Positions 17,136 to 29,559 of a DNA stretch of 64,000 bases are shown one piece after another. The notes beneath the pieces are model-generated. The model saw only the letters and a list, made by a program, of their open reading frames with translations. It did no database searches and had not been told where the DNA came from. Source of the stretch: Orlajensenia leifsoniae (GTDB lineage Bacteria; Actinomycetota; Actinomycetes; Actinomycetales; Microbacteriaceae); assembly GCF_004570845.1 (NCBI RefSeq), contig NZ_SPQZ01000003.1, positions 496,001-560,000 on the forward strand. Direction: 5' to 3'. Made by a program: the position numbers and the translations under genes. Numbering within the stretch: the first letter of the stretch is position 1; the number at the start of each line of letters is the position of its first letter.

Positions 17136-18800
17136 ATGAGAAAAAAGCTCATCATGGCTGCGGCGGCATTCGCCGTCGCCGGACTCGTCCTCTCCGGTTG
17201 CTCCCCCTCGTCGGGGAACAACTCGGGCGGAGGCAGCGACAAGCCGCTGACGATCGCGATGCCGAACGGCGCGATCACCGAGAACTCGAACCCGTTCCTC
17301 TCCACGGCAGCCGGATCCCAGCTGGGCTACCGCTGGGCGATCTACGAGCCCGTCGTGCAGTTCAACCTCGCCGAGCCGAGCAAGCCGGGCACCCCCTGGC
17401 TCGCGGAGGAGTTCGCGTGGAACGACGACTACACGAGCATCACCTTCACCGTCCGCGATGGCGCGAAGTGGTCGGACGGCGAGGACATCACCGCCGATGA
17501 CTACGTCTACACCTTCGAGCTCCTGCGCGACAATCCTGCACTGAACGTCTCGGCACTGCCCATCACCGACGTCACCGACAACGGCGACGGCACCGTCACG
17601 GTCGGCTTCGAGACCTCGCAGTACGTGCGCCAGCAGTTCATCTACCAGACCTTCATCGTGCCGGAGCACGTCTGGTCGAAGATCGCCGACCCCGAGACCG
17701 ACGTCAACAAGACGCCTGTCGGCTCGGGCCCGTACACGCTGAAGACCTGGACTCCCCAGGTCGTCACGCTCACCGCGCGCGACGACTACTGGGGTGGAGA
17801 GCCGCCCGTGAAGACGCTGCAGTACAGCTCCTTCACCGACAACGCGGCCCTCACGACGGCCCTCACCTCGGGCCAGGTGCAGTGGACCTGGACGTTCATC
17901 CCCGACTACGAGAACGTCTTCATCGCGAAGGACCCGGCGAATCACCTCGCCTGGTTCCCGGCCGGCCTCGGCATCGACCTGCTCTACGTCAACACCACGG
18001 AGAAGCCGTTCGACGACGCCGCCGTGCGCAAGGCCGTGAGCATGGTCATCGACCGCGACAAGATCTCGACGCAGGCCTACTCGGCCACCTCGCCGGCGAT
18101 CACCAGCGAGACCGGCCTGCCGCAGCCGGCCGGTGACCCGTTCATCAGCTCTGCACTCACCGACGCCAACTACGAGGTCGACGTCGACGGAGCCAAGAAG
18201 GTGCTGGCGGATGCCGGGTACACCCTCGACGGCGACAAGCTGATCGACCCGTCGGGCACTCCCGTCACGTTCAGCCTGACCAACCCCACCGGGTGGTCGG
18301 ACTACCTCGCCAGCCTGCAGATCATCGCCGACTCGGTGAAGCCGCTCGGAATCGACGCCACAGTCGACGCCCAGGCTGCCGACCCGTGGTTCGACGCCGT
18401 CGCGCAGGGCAACTTCCAGGCGACCAACCACTGGACGGACACGGGCATCACGCCGTACGACATCTACTCCAACTCGATGAACGGCACCTTCAACGTGCCG
18501 GTCGGCGAGAGCGCCGAGTGGAACTTCGGGCGGTACGACAACCCGAAGGCCACCGAGCTGCTGAGCCAGTACGTGGCGGCGACGGACGACGCCGGACGCC
18601 AGACGGCGCTCGACGGACTCCAGCAGATCTTCGTCGACGACGTGCCGGCCATCCCCACGGTCGGTCGCGCCTTCGGTGCCGAGTTCTCGCAGAAGTACTG
18701 GAAGGGATGGCCGTCGGCAGACAACCCCTACGCCCACCCGCAGCCCACCCAGCCCAGCGTCTCCCAGGTTCTGATGAGCCTCGAGGCGAACAACGGCTAG
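17136..18800 (+). CDS. Peptide-type ABC transporter solute-binding lipoprotein (DppA/OppA family)
   Basis: A 554-residue extracytoplasmic binding protein. The N-terminus is a lipoprotein signal (MRKKLIMAAAAFAVAGLVLSGCSPSS) with lipobox LSGC. The SBP family 5 features are NDDYTSITFTVRDGAKWSDGEDITADDYVYTFELL, VGSGPYTLK and VRKAVSMVIDRDKI. The ATG at 17136 follows AAGGAGG. The family includes dipeptide importers but also cellobiose and other oligosaccharide binders, for example in Thermotoga. The GH3 neighbour favours a sugar ligand; that is inference. A 12-bp stem-loop follows its stop codon. Confidence 0.92.
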   Translation: MRKKLIMAAAAFAVAGLVLSGCSPSSGNNSGGGSDKPLTIAMPNGAITENSNPFLSTAAGSQLGYRWAIYEPVVQFNLAEPSKPGTPWLAEEFAWNDDYTSITFTVRDGAKWSDGEDITADDYVYTFELLRDNPALNVSALPITDVTDNGDGTVTVGFETSQYVRQQFIYQTFIVPEHVWSKIADPETDVNKTPVGSGPYTLKTWTPQVVTLTARDDYWGGEPPVKTLQYSSFTDNAALTTALTSGQVQWTWTFIPDYENVFIAKDPANHLAWFPAGLGIDLLYVNTTEKPFDDAAVRKAVSMVIDRDKISTQAYSATSPAITSETGLPQPAGDPFISSALTDANYEVDVDGAKKVLADAGYTLDGDKLIDPSGTPVTFSLTNPTGWSDYLASLQIIADSVKPLGIDATVDAQAADPWFDAVAQGNFQATNHWTDTGITPYDIYSNSMNGTFNVPVGESAEWNFGRYDNPKATELLSQYVAATDDAGRQTALDGLQQIFVDDVPAIPTVGRAFGAEFSQKYWKGWPSADNPYAHPQPTQPSVSQVLMSLEANNG

Positions 18801-18813
18801 CTGAGTGACGTGT

Positions 18814-18847
18814 GAGGGGCGGGGAGTCTTCCGGATCCCCGCCCCTC
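18814..18847 (+). terminator. Stem-loop after the binding-protein gene
   Basis: Perfect 12-bp stem GAGGGGCGGGGA/TCCCCGCCCCTC with a 10-nt loop, between the binding-protein stop and the ATPase start. No T-run follows. In transporter operons such hairpins often stabilise or partly terminate the message so that the binding protein is made in excess. Confidence 0.65.
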
Positions 18848-18885
18848 ATGCAACGCTGCACTTGCACAGTCTCGAAGAGGAGATC

Positions 18886-19974
18886 ATGAACGACGTCGTT
18901 CTCGAGGCCCGCGGGCTCACCAAGCACTACACCAGCGGGCATTTCCGCAAGAAGCGCATCGTGCGTGCCGTCGACGGGGTCGACATCACGTTGCGCCGGG
19001 GCGAGGTCGTCGCCCTGGTGGGCGAGTCCGGCTCAGGCAAGTCCACGATCGCGCGGCTGCTCTCGCAGCTGATCCCGCGCACCGCCGGCGACATCCTGCT
19101 CGACGGCGAGAGCATCACCGTGGGCTACGGCCACGCGTTCCGCGCCTACACGAAGCGCGTGCAGATGATCTTCCAGGACCCGTTCGCATCGCTCAACCCC
19201 GTGCACCCCGTGCGACACACCCTCAATCGCTCCGTCAGCATCCACAGCCCGAAACTGTCGAAGAAGGAGCACGACGCCGCCGTGCTCACCCTGCTCGAGC
19301 GGGTGCACCTGCGCCCCACCGAGCGCTACGTCGACAAGTACCCGCACGAGCTCTCGGGCGGGCAGCGCCAGCGGGCGTCGATCGCGCGAGCCCTCGGCGC
19401 GTCGCCCTCGGTGCTCCTCGCCGACGAGCCCATCTCGATGCTCGACGTGTCGATCCGTCTCGGCGTGCTCAACCTGCTGCGCGAGCTGCGCGACGAACTG
19501 CGCATCGCCATCCTCTACATCACGCACGACATCGCCTCGGCACGCTACTTCGCCGACCGCACCATGGTCATGTACGCCGGCCGCGTCGTCGAGACCGGCG
19601 ACAGCGAGATCGTCACGCAGCATCCGGCGCACCCCTACACGAACCTGCTTATCGCCTCTGCCCCCGACCCCGATGCCGAGCACCCGGAGGGCCGCGCCAA
19701 GGGCGAGCCGCCGAGCCTGGCGAAGACGCCGACAGGCTGCAGCTTCAACCCGCGCTGTCCGTTCGCGAGCGAGCTCTGCCGCTCCGAGGCTCCACCCCTC
19801 CTCGAGCTGCCGCTTCCCGTCTCGGTCGCGCCGTCGTCGTCCGTCGGGTCGGTGACGGATGCCGCAGCCCCCGTGCCCCGCCAGGCCGCCTGCTGGCTCT
19901 ACGACACCACCGGACGCGCTGATGCGCCATCCGCCCCCGAGTTCGTCGCCGACGCCCTGGGAGTCGCCCGATGA
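18886..19974 (+). CDS. ABC transporter ATP-binding protein (DppF/OppF family)
   Basis: A 362-residue ATPase. Walker A is GESGSGKST, the signature is [15 protein letters not shown], Walker B is [12 protein letters not shown], and the H-loop His lies in [10 protein letters not shown]. The C-terminus carries the oligopeptide-transporter zinc/Fe-S-like region with Cys residues in [15 protein letters not shown], as usual in OppD/OppF. The ATG follows GAAGAGGAG. It lies before the permeases rather than after them, so the gene order is A-F-B-C-D. It overlaps the start of the first permease gene by 4 nt (ATGA). Confidence 0.93.
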   Translation: MNDVVLEARGLTKHYTSGHFRKKRIVRAVDGVDITLRRGEVVALVGESGSGKSTIARLLSQLIPRTAGDILLDGESITVGYGHAFRAYTKRVQMIFQDPFASLNPVHPVRHTLNRSVSIHSPKLSKKEHDAAVLTLLERVHLRPTERYVDKYPHELSGGQRQRASIARALGASPSVLLADEPISMLDVSIRLGVLNLLRELRDELRIAILYITHDIASARYFADRTMVMYAGRVVETGDSEIVTQHPAHPYTNLLIASAPDPDAEHPEGRAKGEPPSLAKTPTGCSFNPRCPFASELCRSEAPPLLELPLPVSVAPSSSVGSVTDAAAPVPRQAACWLYDTTGRADAPSAPEFVADALGVAR

Positions 19975-20949
19975 GATTCCTCCTCCGCCGCCTCGCGTTC
20001 TACGCGATCACCCTGTGGGCGGCCGTCACCATCAACTTCCTGATCCCACGGATGCTGCCGGGCAACCCCGTGCAGTCGATCATGAACCGCTTCCAGGGGC
20101 ACCATCTCGAGTTCCGCCGTCACCAGCCTCAAGGCGCTGTTCGGCATGGACGACCCGCAGCCGCTGTGGGTGCAGTACTGGAACTACATCGGGCGCATCC
20201 TGCGAGGCGACTTCGGTCTCTCGTTCACCTACTACCCGACGCCGGTCTCCGAGGTGATCGCGCAGGCGCTGCCCTGGACCATCGGCCTCGTCGGCATCGC
20301 CACGCTGCTGAGCTTCATCATCGGCACCAGCGTCGGCGTCCTCGCCGGCTGGCGCCGCGGCAGCTGGATCGACGGCGTGCTTCCCGTCGCCACCTTCTTC
20401 TCGGCCGTTCCGTACTTCTGGCTCGGCCTCATCGCCATCATGATCTTCGCGGTGTGGATCCCGATCTTCCCGGCGTCGGGAGGTTACGCGTGGGGTGCGA
20501 TCCCCGGCTTCAACATCGAGTTCATGGGTTCGGTGCTCTACTACGGCATCCTGCCGGCCGTCACGATCATCCTGAGCTCCGTCGCCGGCTGGATCCTCGG
20601 CATGCGCAACATGATGGTCACGGTCTCGAGCGAGGACTTCGTGACGGTCGCCCACGCCAAGGGCCTCAAGGAGCGCACGGTCATGGTGGGCTACGCAGCC
20701 CGCAATGCCGTGCTGCCGCAGATCTCCGGCTTCGCGCTCGCCCTCGGCTTCATCGTGGGTGGAACCCTCGTGACCGAGATCGTGTTCAGCTACCCGGGCA
20801 TCGGCTTCGTGCTGTTCCAGGCCGTGAACGCCAAGGACTACCCCTTGATGCAGGCGATCTTCCTCGTCATCACCATCGCCGTGCTCGTGGCGAACCTCCT
20901 CGCCGACGTCCTGTACGTCGTGCTCGACCCGCGCACCAGGCAGGACTAG
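19971..20949 (+). pseudogene. ABC transporter permease (DppB family), disrupted by a frameshift
   Basis: The N-terminal part ([34 protein letters not shown]) is in one frame from the ATG at 19971. From about 20100 the protein continues only in the next frame ([18 protein letters not shown], then [27 protein letters not shown] and the EAA-like loop [24 protein letters not shown]). Removing one G from the run GGGG at 20096-20099 restores a 325-residue DppB-type permease with the normal length and six membrane segments. As read, the gene yields a truncated product. Causes could be a true mutation, a sequencing error in the G-run, or slippage during expression. The rest of the operon is intact, which favours error or recent loss. 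Confidence 0.85.
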
Positions 20950-20953
20950 GACC

Positions 20954-23058
<2,105 letters not shown>

Positions 23059-23074
23059 GACCCGCTCGACCTGG

Positions 23075-24376
23075 CTAGCTGAGCTGGTCCTGCTTCGCCT
23101 TCACGGGAGTGAGCAGGAGCAGCCCGATGAGCAGCACCAGCACGATGCCCAGGATGCCCCAGTACTGCTCGCCGCCGATGGTCACGAACAGCGCGAACGC
23201 CGTGGGCGCCAGGAACGTCGCCGCCCGGCCCGTCGTGGCGTAGAGACCGAAGACCTCGCCCTCGCGCCCGGCGGGAATGAGCCGGGACAGGAACGTGCGG
23301 CTCGCCGACTGCGCCGGGCCGACGAAGAGGCAGAGCGCGAGGCCGAAGATCCAGAAGACCACGGTTCCGCCGTCGTGCAGGAGGAACACCAGCGTGCCCG
23401 AGATCACGAGGCCGATCAGCGCCGTGATGATCACGGGCTTCGCGCCGAGCCTGTCGTCGAGGTAGCCGACGCTGATGGTCGAGATACCGGCCACGACGTT
23501 GGCGGCGATCGCGAAGATGATGACGTCGCCGGGGGAGAAGCCGAAGGTGCCTGCAGCGAGCACGCCGCCGAAGGTGAAGACGCCGGTGAGCCCATCGCGG
23601 AACACGGCGCTCGCGAGCAGGAAGTAGACCGTCTGGCGGCTGGTCTTCCAGAGCCGGGCGATGTCCTTTCCGAGAACGGCATACGACTGGATGAAGCCGA
23701 CGCGGGCGCGCTTGGCGGCATCCGTCACCGGAAGCTCCGGAATGGCGAACAGCACGGGCAGGGCGAAGACCGCGAACCACAGGGCCGCGATCACCATCGA
23801 GACCCGCACGGCGAGGCCGTCTTCACTCGTCACGCCGAACAGGCCGACCTCGGGCTTGATGAAGCCGAAGTAGACGATGAGCAGCAGCACGATGCCGCCG
23901 ATGTAGCCCATGCCCCAGCCGAATCCGCTGACGCGGCCGACGGTGTTGCGGGTCGAGATCTGGGCGAGCATGGCGTTGTAGTTGACGCCGGCGATCTCGA
24001 AGAACACCGTACCGACGGCCAGCAGGATGAGGCCGAGGAGCAGGTAGTCGGGGCTCGGCTGCACCAGGTACATGAGTGCCAGGCAGGCGACCACCACGGC
24101 GGTGTTCACGGCCAGCCAGAGCTTGCGGCGGCCCGACGTGTCGGAACGCTGGCCCGTCACCGGGGCGATGAGCAGCACCACGATGCCCGCCAGGCCGAGC
24201 GCCCAGCCGAGCTGGGCCGACACCGCGGCTTCCTCGCCGAACGCCTGGCCGGTGATGTAGACGGTGAAGACGAAGGTGGTGGCGACGGCGTTGAACGCCG
24301 CCGATCCCCAGTCCCACAGGCCCCACGCGAGGATCTGGCCTCGAGCGGTCTGCGGATCGGCAACGGTGCTGGTCAT
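23075..24376 (-). CDS. MFS transporter, UMF1/Atg22-like family
   Basis: A 433-residue membrane protein with about 12 hydrophobic segments. The start AWGLWDWGSAAFNAVATTFVFTVYIT is the hallmark of the Atg22/UMF1 group, and TGQRSDTSGRRKLWL is the loop 2-3 MFS motif. Members are thought to export amino acids or small metabolites; substrate not known here. It is transcribed toward the ABC importer operon. A -10 box lies 6 nt before the ATG. I cannot say whether it belongs functionally to the glucoside locus. Confidence 0.9.
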   Translation of the reverse strand: MTSTVADPQTARGQILAWGLWDWGSAAFNAVATTFVFTVYITGQAFGEEAAVSAQLGWALGLAGIVVLLIAPVTGQRSDTSGRRKLWLAVNTAVVVACLALMYLVQPSPDYLLLGLILLAVGTVFFEIAGVNYNAMLAQISTRNTVGRVSGFGWGMGYIGGIVLLLIVYFGFIKPEVGLFGVTSEDGLAVRVSMVIAALWFAVFALPVLFAIPELPVTDAAKRARVGFIQSYAVLGKDIARLWKTSRQTVYFLLASAVFRDGLTGVFTFGGVLAAGTFGFSPGDVIIFAIAANVVAGISTISVGYLDDRLGAKPVIITALIGLVISGTLVFLLHDGGTVVFWIFGLALCLFVGPAQSASRTFLSRLIPAGREGEVFGLYATTGRAATFLAPTAFALFVTIGGEQYWGILGIVLVLLIGLLLLTPVKAKQDQLS

Positions 24377-24382
24377 GCGCTC

Positions 24383-24388
24383 AGGCTA
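24383..24388 (-). promoter_or_regulatory. -10 box for leaderless MFS transcript
   Basis: On the minus strand TAGCCT is followed by 6 nt and the ATG at 24376. No SD sequence is visible. Confidence 0.55.
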
Positions 24389-24480
24389 ATGCCGCGGGGT
24401 GAACGACACGCTGCATCCCGGTGGCGGAATACGAGCGCGCCCGGCGCCGGGTGCCGCCCCGTCTGCGGGCCCGGCATCCG

Positions 24481-25359
24481 TCACCACAGCTCGGCGACGA
24501 GCTCGGCGAAGAACGACTCGGCGTCACGGTCGAGGCCGTGCCTGCTGAACCAGGTGCACACGTTCGTCACGTCGCGGTGCAGGAAGTCGAGGCCGCTCGG
24601 ATTGGCGGCGACGTCGACGAGCTGGGGCAGGTCGATGACCACGACGCGGGCGTCGTGCACGAGCAGGTTGTAGGCCGAGAGGTCTCCGTGGGCGACGCCG
24701 GCCCTGGCGAAGGAGCGCATGATCTCGAAGGTCTGGTCGAACAGCGGCTCGAGCTCGTCGCGTCGCCCCCGCACCTGGGCGAGCCGCGGTGCGGCGGTGC
24801 GTCCGTCGCCGATGAACTCCATGAGCACCTCGGTGGAGTTGACCTGCACGGGGTAGGGAACCGGCACGCCGGCCGCGTGCGCACGGCAGAGCGCCTCGAA
24901 CTCGGCGAACGCCCACCGTCCGGAGGCGACGCCGCGGCCGTAGGAGGAGCCGCGCGCGATGGCTCGGGTGTCGCGGGTGTTCCGCATCCGTCGCCCCTCC
25001 TGATACTGGGCGGATCGGTGGAAGTCACTGGTCTCGAGCCCGCGGTACCTCTTCGCGGCGAGCAGGCAGCTGGGGCCGGGGTTGCCGGAACCGTCGTCGG
25101 GAACGCCGCGCTCGATGAGGAACACGTCGCCCTCCTTGCCGGTCTTGACGATGCCGAGCTCCGTGTCGAAGGCGGCGGCGCTCGTGACGAGCCACGACGG
25201 ATACGGCTGGGGTCCGCGCTCGGTCGGCGTGATCGACGGCCAGGTCGACCAGCGTTGGCCGTCACCGGGCTCCGCGAGGGTGAAGGCGCCGTCGAACTCG
25301 TCGAAGGCGGGGTGGGAGGTCGTGAGAGTGGGGGTCGTGAGAGGGGTGTCGAAAGACAA
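24481..25359 (-). CDS. RIO-type serine/threonine kinase
   Basis: A 292-residue protein kinase of the RIO type. Nucleotide-binding loop KTGKEGDVFLIERG, ATP lysine in LLAAKRYRGLE, hinge VLMEFIGDG, catalytic loop HGDLSAYNLLV (Asp and Asn in place) and metal-binding VVIDLPQLVD. The RIO insertion after the lysine strand is present (FHRSAQYQEGRRMRNTRDTRAI). In archaea and eukaryotes RIO kinases act in small-subunit ribosome assembly; bacterial roles are open. The start is TTG at 25359 after GGAG, 67 bp downstream of an 18-codon ORF in the same frame. About 70 N-terminal residues before the kinase core have no recognisable fold. Confidence 0.88.
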   Translation of the reverse strand: MSFDTPLTTPTLTTSHPAFDEFDGAFTLAEPGDGQRWSTWPSITPTERGPQPYPSWLVTSAAAFDTELGIVKTGKEGDVFLIERGVPDDGSGNPGPSCLLAAKRYRGLETSDFHRSAQYQEGRRMRNTRDTRAIARGSSYGRGVASGRWAFAEFEALCRAHAAGVPVPYPVQVNSTEVLMEFIGDGRTAAPRLAQVRGRRDELEPLFDQTFEIMRSFARAGVAHGDLSAYNLLVHDARVVVIDLPQLVDVAANPSGLDFLHRDVTNVCTWFSRHGLDRDAESFFAELVAELW

Positions 25360-25425
25360 GGTGATGTTCTCCGGATGAGACGGAGGCCACCGGATGTCCG
25401 CGCCGCGTGAGACGCAGGGCGGGTG

Positions 25426-25482
25426 CTAGCGGATGACCTCGAGGAAGGAGGAGTGAGCAGGTGTCACTGAGAAGACGGCCAT
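25426..25482 (-). CDS. 18-residue ORF upstream of the RIO kinase (possible leader peptide)
   Basis: ATG at 25482 follows GAAGGGAG about 9 nt upstream and encodes MAVFSVTPAHSSFLEVIR, ending in TAG at 25426-25428. It lies in the kinase leader and in the same frame as the kinase. It could be a regulatory leader peptide or a conserved small protein; I do not recognise it. A possible promoter is TTGCCC (25561-25566) and TAGGCT (25537-25542) on the minus strand with an 18-bp spacer. Confidence 0.45.
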   Translation of the reverse strand: MAVFSVTPAHSSFLEVIR

Positions 25483-25590
25483 GCGATATCACTCCCTTCG
25501 ATCTCCGGTGGAACGGATGCGCGAACGCGCGCGCTCAGCCTACGCCCGCGCGCGCCGTGGGGGCAATGCCCGCCGCCCGTCCTCCGCGCG

Positions 25591-25633
25591 GCAGTTGTGG
25601 TTGCTTCGAGGCCGGCATTGCAGCCGAAACTGC
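25591..25633. repeat. Palindromic repeat, GCAGTT family, copy A
   Basis: Arms GCAGTTGTGGTTGC and GCAGCCGAAACTGC match at 11 of 14 positions. It lies just after the stop of the DUF559-like gene. A second, more symmetric copy lies at 26645-26697 on the other side of that gene. Could act as a terminator for the minus-strand gene. Confidence 0.7.
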
Positions 25634-25645
25634 AGCGCCGGCGTA

Positions 25646-26542
25646 TCAGCGTGTCCAGTCGCGGGAGCGCAGCGCCCGTTCGAGGCGCTCGAGCACCTCG
25701 AGGTCCGTCATGCGCTTGCCGACGCGGATGACGATCCAACCGTCCTCGGAGAGGTCGTTGAGCCGATTCACGTCCGTCGCGAACTGGTGCCCGTCGAGTC
25801 GATGCTGCTCACCGTCGTACTCGAGCAGGACCTTGTAGCGGCGGTACACCAGATCGCCGTGCGTGTTCCGACCTGACGACAGGGCGATGGGGCCGTTGAG
25901 CTCCGCCTCGGGAAAACCAGCGCGCAGAGTCACGAGGCGCAGGCGACTCTCCCTGGCGGAGGCAGAGCGCTCCCGGATCCACGTGCGTGCCACGGCGATG
26001 CGACGCGCGCCGGGCCGCGCTCCGAATGCGGTGATCGCCCGGCCCAGGTCATCGAGGGTGGACAGTGGGCGCGGCCAGCCGACCAGGCGATCTCCGGCGA
26101 TGATCGCCTCGTCCAGGGTCAGCAGTCCCGCGGTCTGGCACCAGGCATCACACGGTGCAGCGACGGAGAGCCCGTTATGGCGCGTGCGGGCAGCGGTCGT
26201 CGCTCCTCGATGCCCGACGATGCCGCGCATGCGTGGCGGCTGGCTGCCGGCATCGGAACTCACATGCAGCAACGGCTCGACCTCCAGTCGTCGCGGGAGG
26301 GGGATCTCCCAGAGCAGGGCGCCGGTGGTGTGGCTGAAATACTGCGTGGTCGGCATCCGGGCGGCGTAGGCGCGGCAGAGCGCCTCGAGGTCGTCGGCGA
26401 CGGTCGCGGTCCGAACGCCGCGGAACGGCGAGTCGAGGTCCTTCGCCCGGGTGCGCGCTCGCGTCAACCCGTGATGTTCGGCGTCTGAGACGGTGAAGGG
26501 CCGCGCGGCGAGCGCGGGCGGAAGTGGGGCTGGATGGCGCAT
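25646..26542 (-). CDS. DUF559-like domain protein (restriction-endonuclease fold)
   Basis: A 298-residue protein. The C-terminal third (about 215-298) looks like the DUF559/Vsr-type endonuclease fold: VYRRYKVLLEYDGEQHRLDGHQFATDVNRLNDLSEDGWIVIRV, with the E-x-D-G-x-x-H and later hydrophobic strand pattern. The N-terminal part contains GLLTLDEAIIAGDRLV and resembles the AbiEi-like domain organisation often found in actinobacterial copies. I chose the ATG at 26542 because upstream codons are low-complexity Arg-rich. Such proteins are common in Microbacteriaceae in varied contexts; nuclease activity has not been shown. Both sides carry related palindromes. Confidence 0.75.
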   Translation of the reverse strand: MRHPAPLPPALAARPFTVSDAEHHGLTRARTRAKDLDSPFRGVRTATVADDLEALCRAYAARMPTTQYFSHTTGALLWEIPLPRRLEVEPLLHVSSDAGSQPPRMRGIVGHRGATTAARTRHNGLSVAAPCDAWCQTAGLLTLDEAIIAGDRLVGWPRPLSTLDDLGRAITAFGARPGARRIAVARTWIRERSASARESRLRLVTLRAGFPEAELNGPIALSSGRNTHGDLVYRRYKVLLEYDGEQHRLDGHQFATDVNRLNDLSEDGWIVIRVGKRMTDLEVLERLERALRSRDWTR

Positions 26543-26644
26543 GCCCGATCGTCGCCCTCGCCGGAGTCGCCGCCCGTCGTCGGACGGCATCCGTCTACCC
26601 CGTCGGTCCTGCATGGGGTGGGGAGGACCCGCATCCCGTCGCCC

Positions 26645-26697
26645 GCGCAGCAGTTCCGGCTGCTTATAAAGCTGCATTCCAGCCGAAACTGCTGCGC
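26645..26697. repeat. Palindromic repeat, GCAGTT family, copy B
   Basis: An 18-bp stem, GCGCAGCAGTTCCGGCTG with CAGCCGAAACTGCTGCGC, contains one mismatch and a 17-nt AT-rich loop. It lies between the lipoprotein stop (26712) and the DUF559-like start. It shares CAGCCGAAACTGC and flanking GCGC with copy A at 25591. Confidence 0.75.
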
Positions 26698-26711
26698 CAG
26701 CAAGCGCGGGT

Positions 26712-27329
26712 TTACTGCAGCACGGTTACCGATGCCGCCAGCTTCGGCGTGCTCACGTAGACGAGGTAGCCGTTGGCGTAGACGAACCCGCCGTCGACGT
26801 CTGGCGCACCCTGATCGGGCAGGGCGATGAAGCCGGGGTAGCTCGCGTCGTCCTCGGTGGCGCCCTGGGCGATGAGGTCGCCGCGCTTCGCCTGCCAGAG
26901 GGGCTCGGGGATGGCGACGAACCCGCCCTGGAGGTCGGGGCCGCCGTCGGGGCTGGTCCAGGCGCACCAGGTGCCGCCGGCCGCTGCGGCCTCCGCCATG
27001 ACGTCGGGCCACGTCGACAGCGGGTTCGGCACGTAGCCCTCCGCCGTCAGTCCTGCCGTCTGCTCCTCGGTGAGGAACGTCTCGCAGCCCGGCGCCGAGA
27101 TGGGCGTATCGGCCGTGGGCGCTGCCTGGTCGCGCGGGGCGACAGCGCTCGGTGACGAGCTCGAGGAGCCGAAGGTGGGTGTGGGGTTCACGGTTCCGGA
27201 TGCGGCATCCGATGGCCCGCCGGATGCCCCGGCGCAGCCGCTGAGGCCGAGGCCGAGGGTGAGCGCGAGTGCGGTGGCGACGGCGAAGGAGCGGCGTGCG
27301 GCGGGGGCGAGAGGCGTCCGGGTCGACAT
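26712..27329 (-). CDS. Putative secreted lipoprotein
   Basis: A 205-residue predicted lipoprotein: basic start MSTRTPLAPAARRS, hydrophobic stretch and lipobox LSGC at about residue 32. A Ser/Pro/Thr-rich linker follows (about 40-75), then a compact domain with two Cys (PGCETFLTEEQ and GTWCAWTSPDGG) that could form a disulfide. The second half contains three GGFV or similar repeats (LQGGFVAIPEP, DVDGGFVYANGY). I do not recognise the family; the layout resembles DUF3558-like lipoproteins of actinobacteria. The ATG at 27329 follows a -10 box by 6 nt. Function unknown. Confidence 0.75.
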   Translation of the reverse strand: MSTRTPLAPAARRSFAVATALALTLGLGLSGCAGASGGPSDAASGTVNPTPTFGSSSSSPSAVAPRDQAAPTADTPISAPGCETFLTEEQTAGLTAEGYVPNPLSTWPDVMAEAAAAGGTWCAWTSPDGGPDLQGGFVAIPEPLWQAKRGDLIAQGATEDDASYPGFIALPDQGAPDVDGGFVYANGYLVYVSTPKLAASVTVLQ

Positions 27330-27335
27330 GGCGCC

Positions 27336-27341
27336 ATCGTA
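27336..27341 (-). promoter_or_regulatory. -10 box for leaderless lipoprotein transcript
   Basis: Minus-strand TACGAT followed by 6 nt and the ATG at 27329; no SD. Confidence 0.5.
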
Positions 27342-27517
27342 GGCAGCGACGGTGACGATTGGCAGGGAATGGGATCGATCGTCGCGCAAGCGATATCCGG
27401 GCGACATCCGGACGACACGCGATCCCGGCTCGGTCAACCGCCGTGAGACTACTGCACCCCATGGTGAGGACCGGGAATCGGCCGATGGTCAGGGGTTCGG
27501 CGAGCGGCGAAGCTGAG

Positions 27518-27540
27518 AGTTGAGTGGGTTCGACTCAACT
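27518..27540. promoter_or_regulatory. HAIR element 1 (HspR site), distal
   Basis: Perfect inverted repeat AGTTGAGT-N7-ACTCAACT. It matches the HspR-associated inverted repeat pattern CTTGAGT-N7-ACTCAAG with the same 7-nt spacer. Its centre is 63 bp, about six helical turns, from HAIR element 2. It sits in the 377-bp gap between the lipoprotein gene and dnaK, which otherwise holds no gene I can support. Confidence 0.85.
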
Positions 27541-27554
27541 TTGGCGACTTCGGC

Positions 27555-27602
27555 TTGACACCATTTGGCCCCGGTGGAACACTTGAGTCATCAAGGCTCA
27601 AG
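27555..27602 (+). promoter_or_regulatory. dnaK operon promoter with HAIR element 2
   Basis: TTGACA at 27555-27560, 17-bp spacer, weak -10 AACACT at 27578-27583. The HAIR CTTGAGT-N7-GCTCAAG occupies 27582-27602 and overlaps the -10. HspR binding here would block transcription until heat shock draws it off, the known actinobacterial scheme. Confidence 0.85.
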
Positions 27603-27706
27603 TCTTGATGGACAGACTTCGGATCGCTCTCACGGGCCTGCCGAAGGGCAGGCCGGAAGGCCGAACCACAGGCCGCGGCACCATCGCGGCAGAAGGAGAA
27701 ACACAC

Positions 27707-29557
<1,851 letters not shown>

Positions 29558-29559
29558 CC

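Noticed and set aside
20096-20099. Programmed ribosomal frameshifting as the explanation for the split permease
   Set aside because: No slippery heptamer or clear downstream pseudoknot seen; a single-G insertion (mutation or read error) is simpler.
25525-25555. Alternating CG tracts (possible Z-DNA element) before the RIO leader ORF
   Set aside because: Two short GCGCGCGC runs are not unusual at this GC content; no further support.
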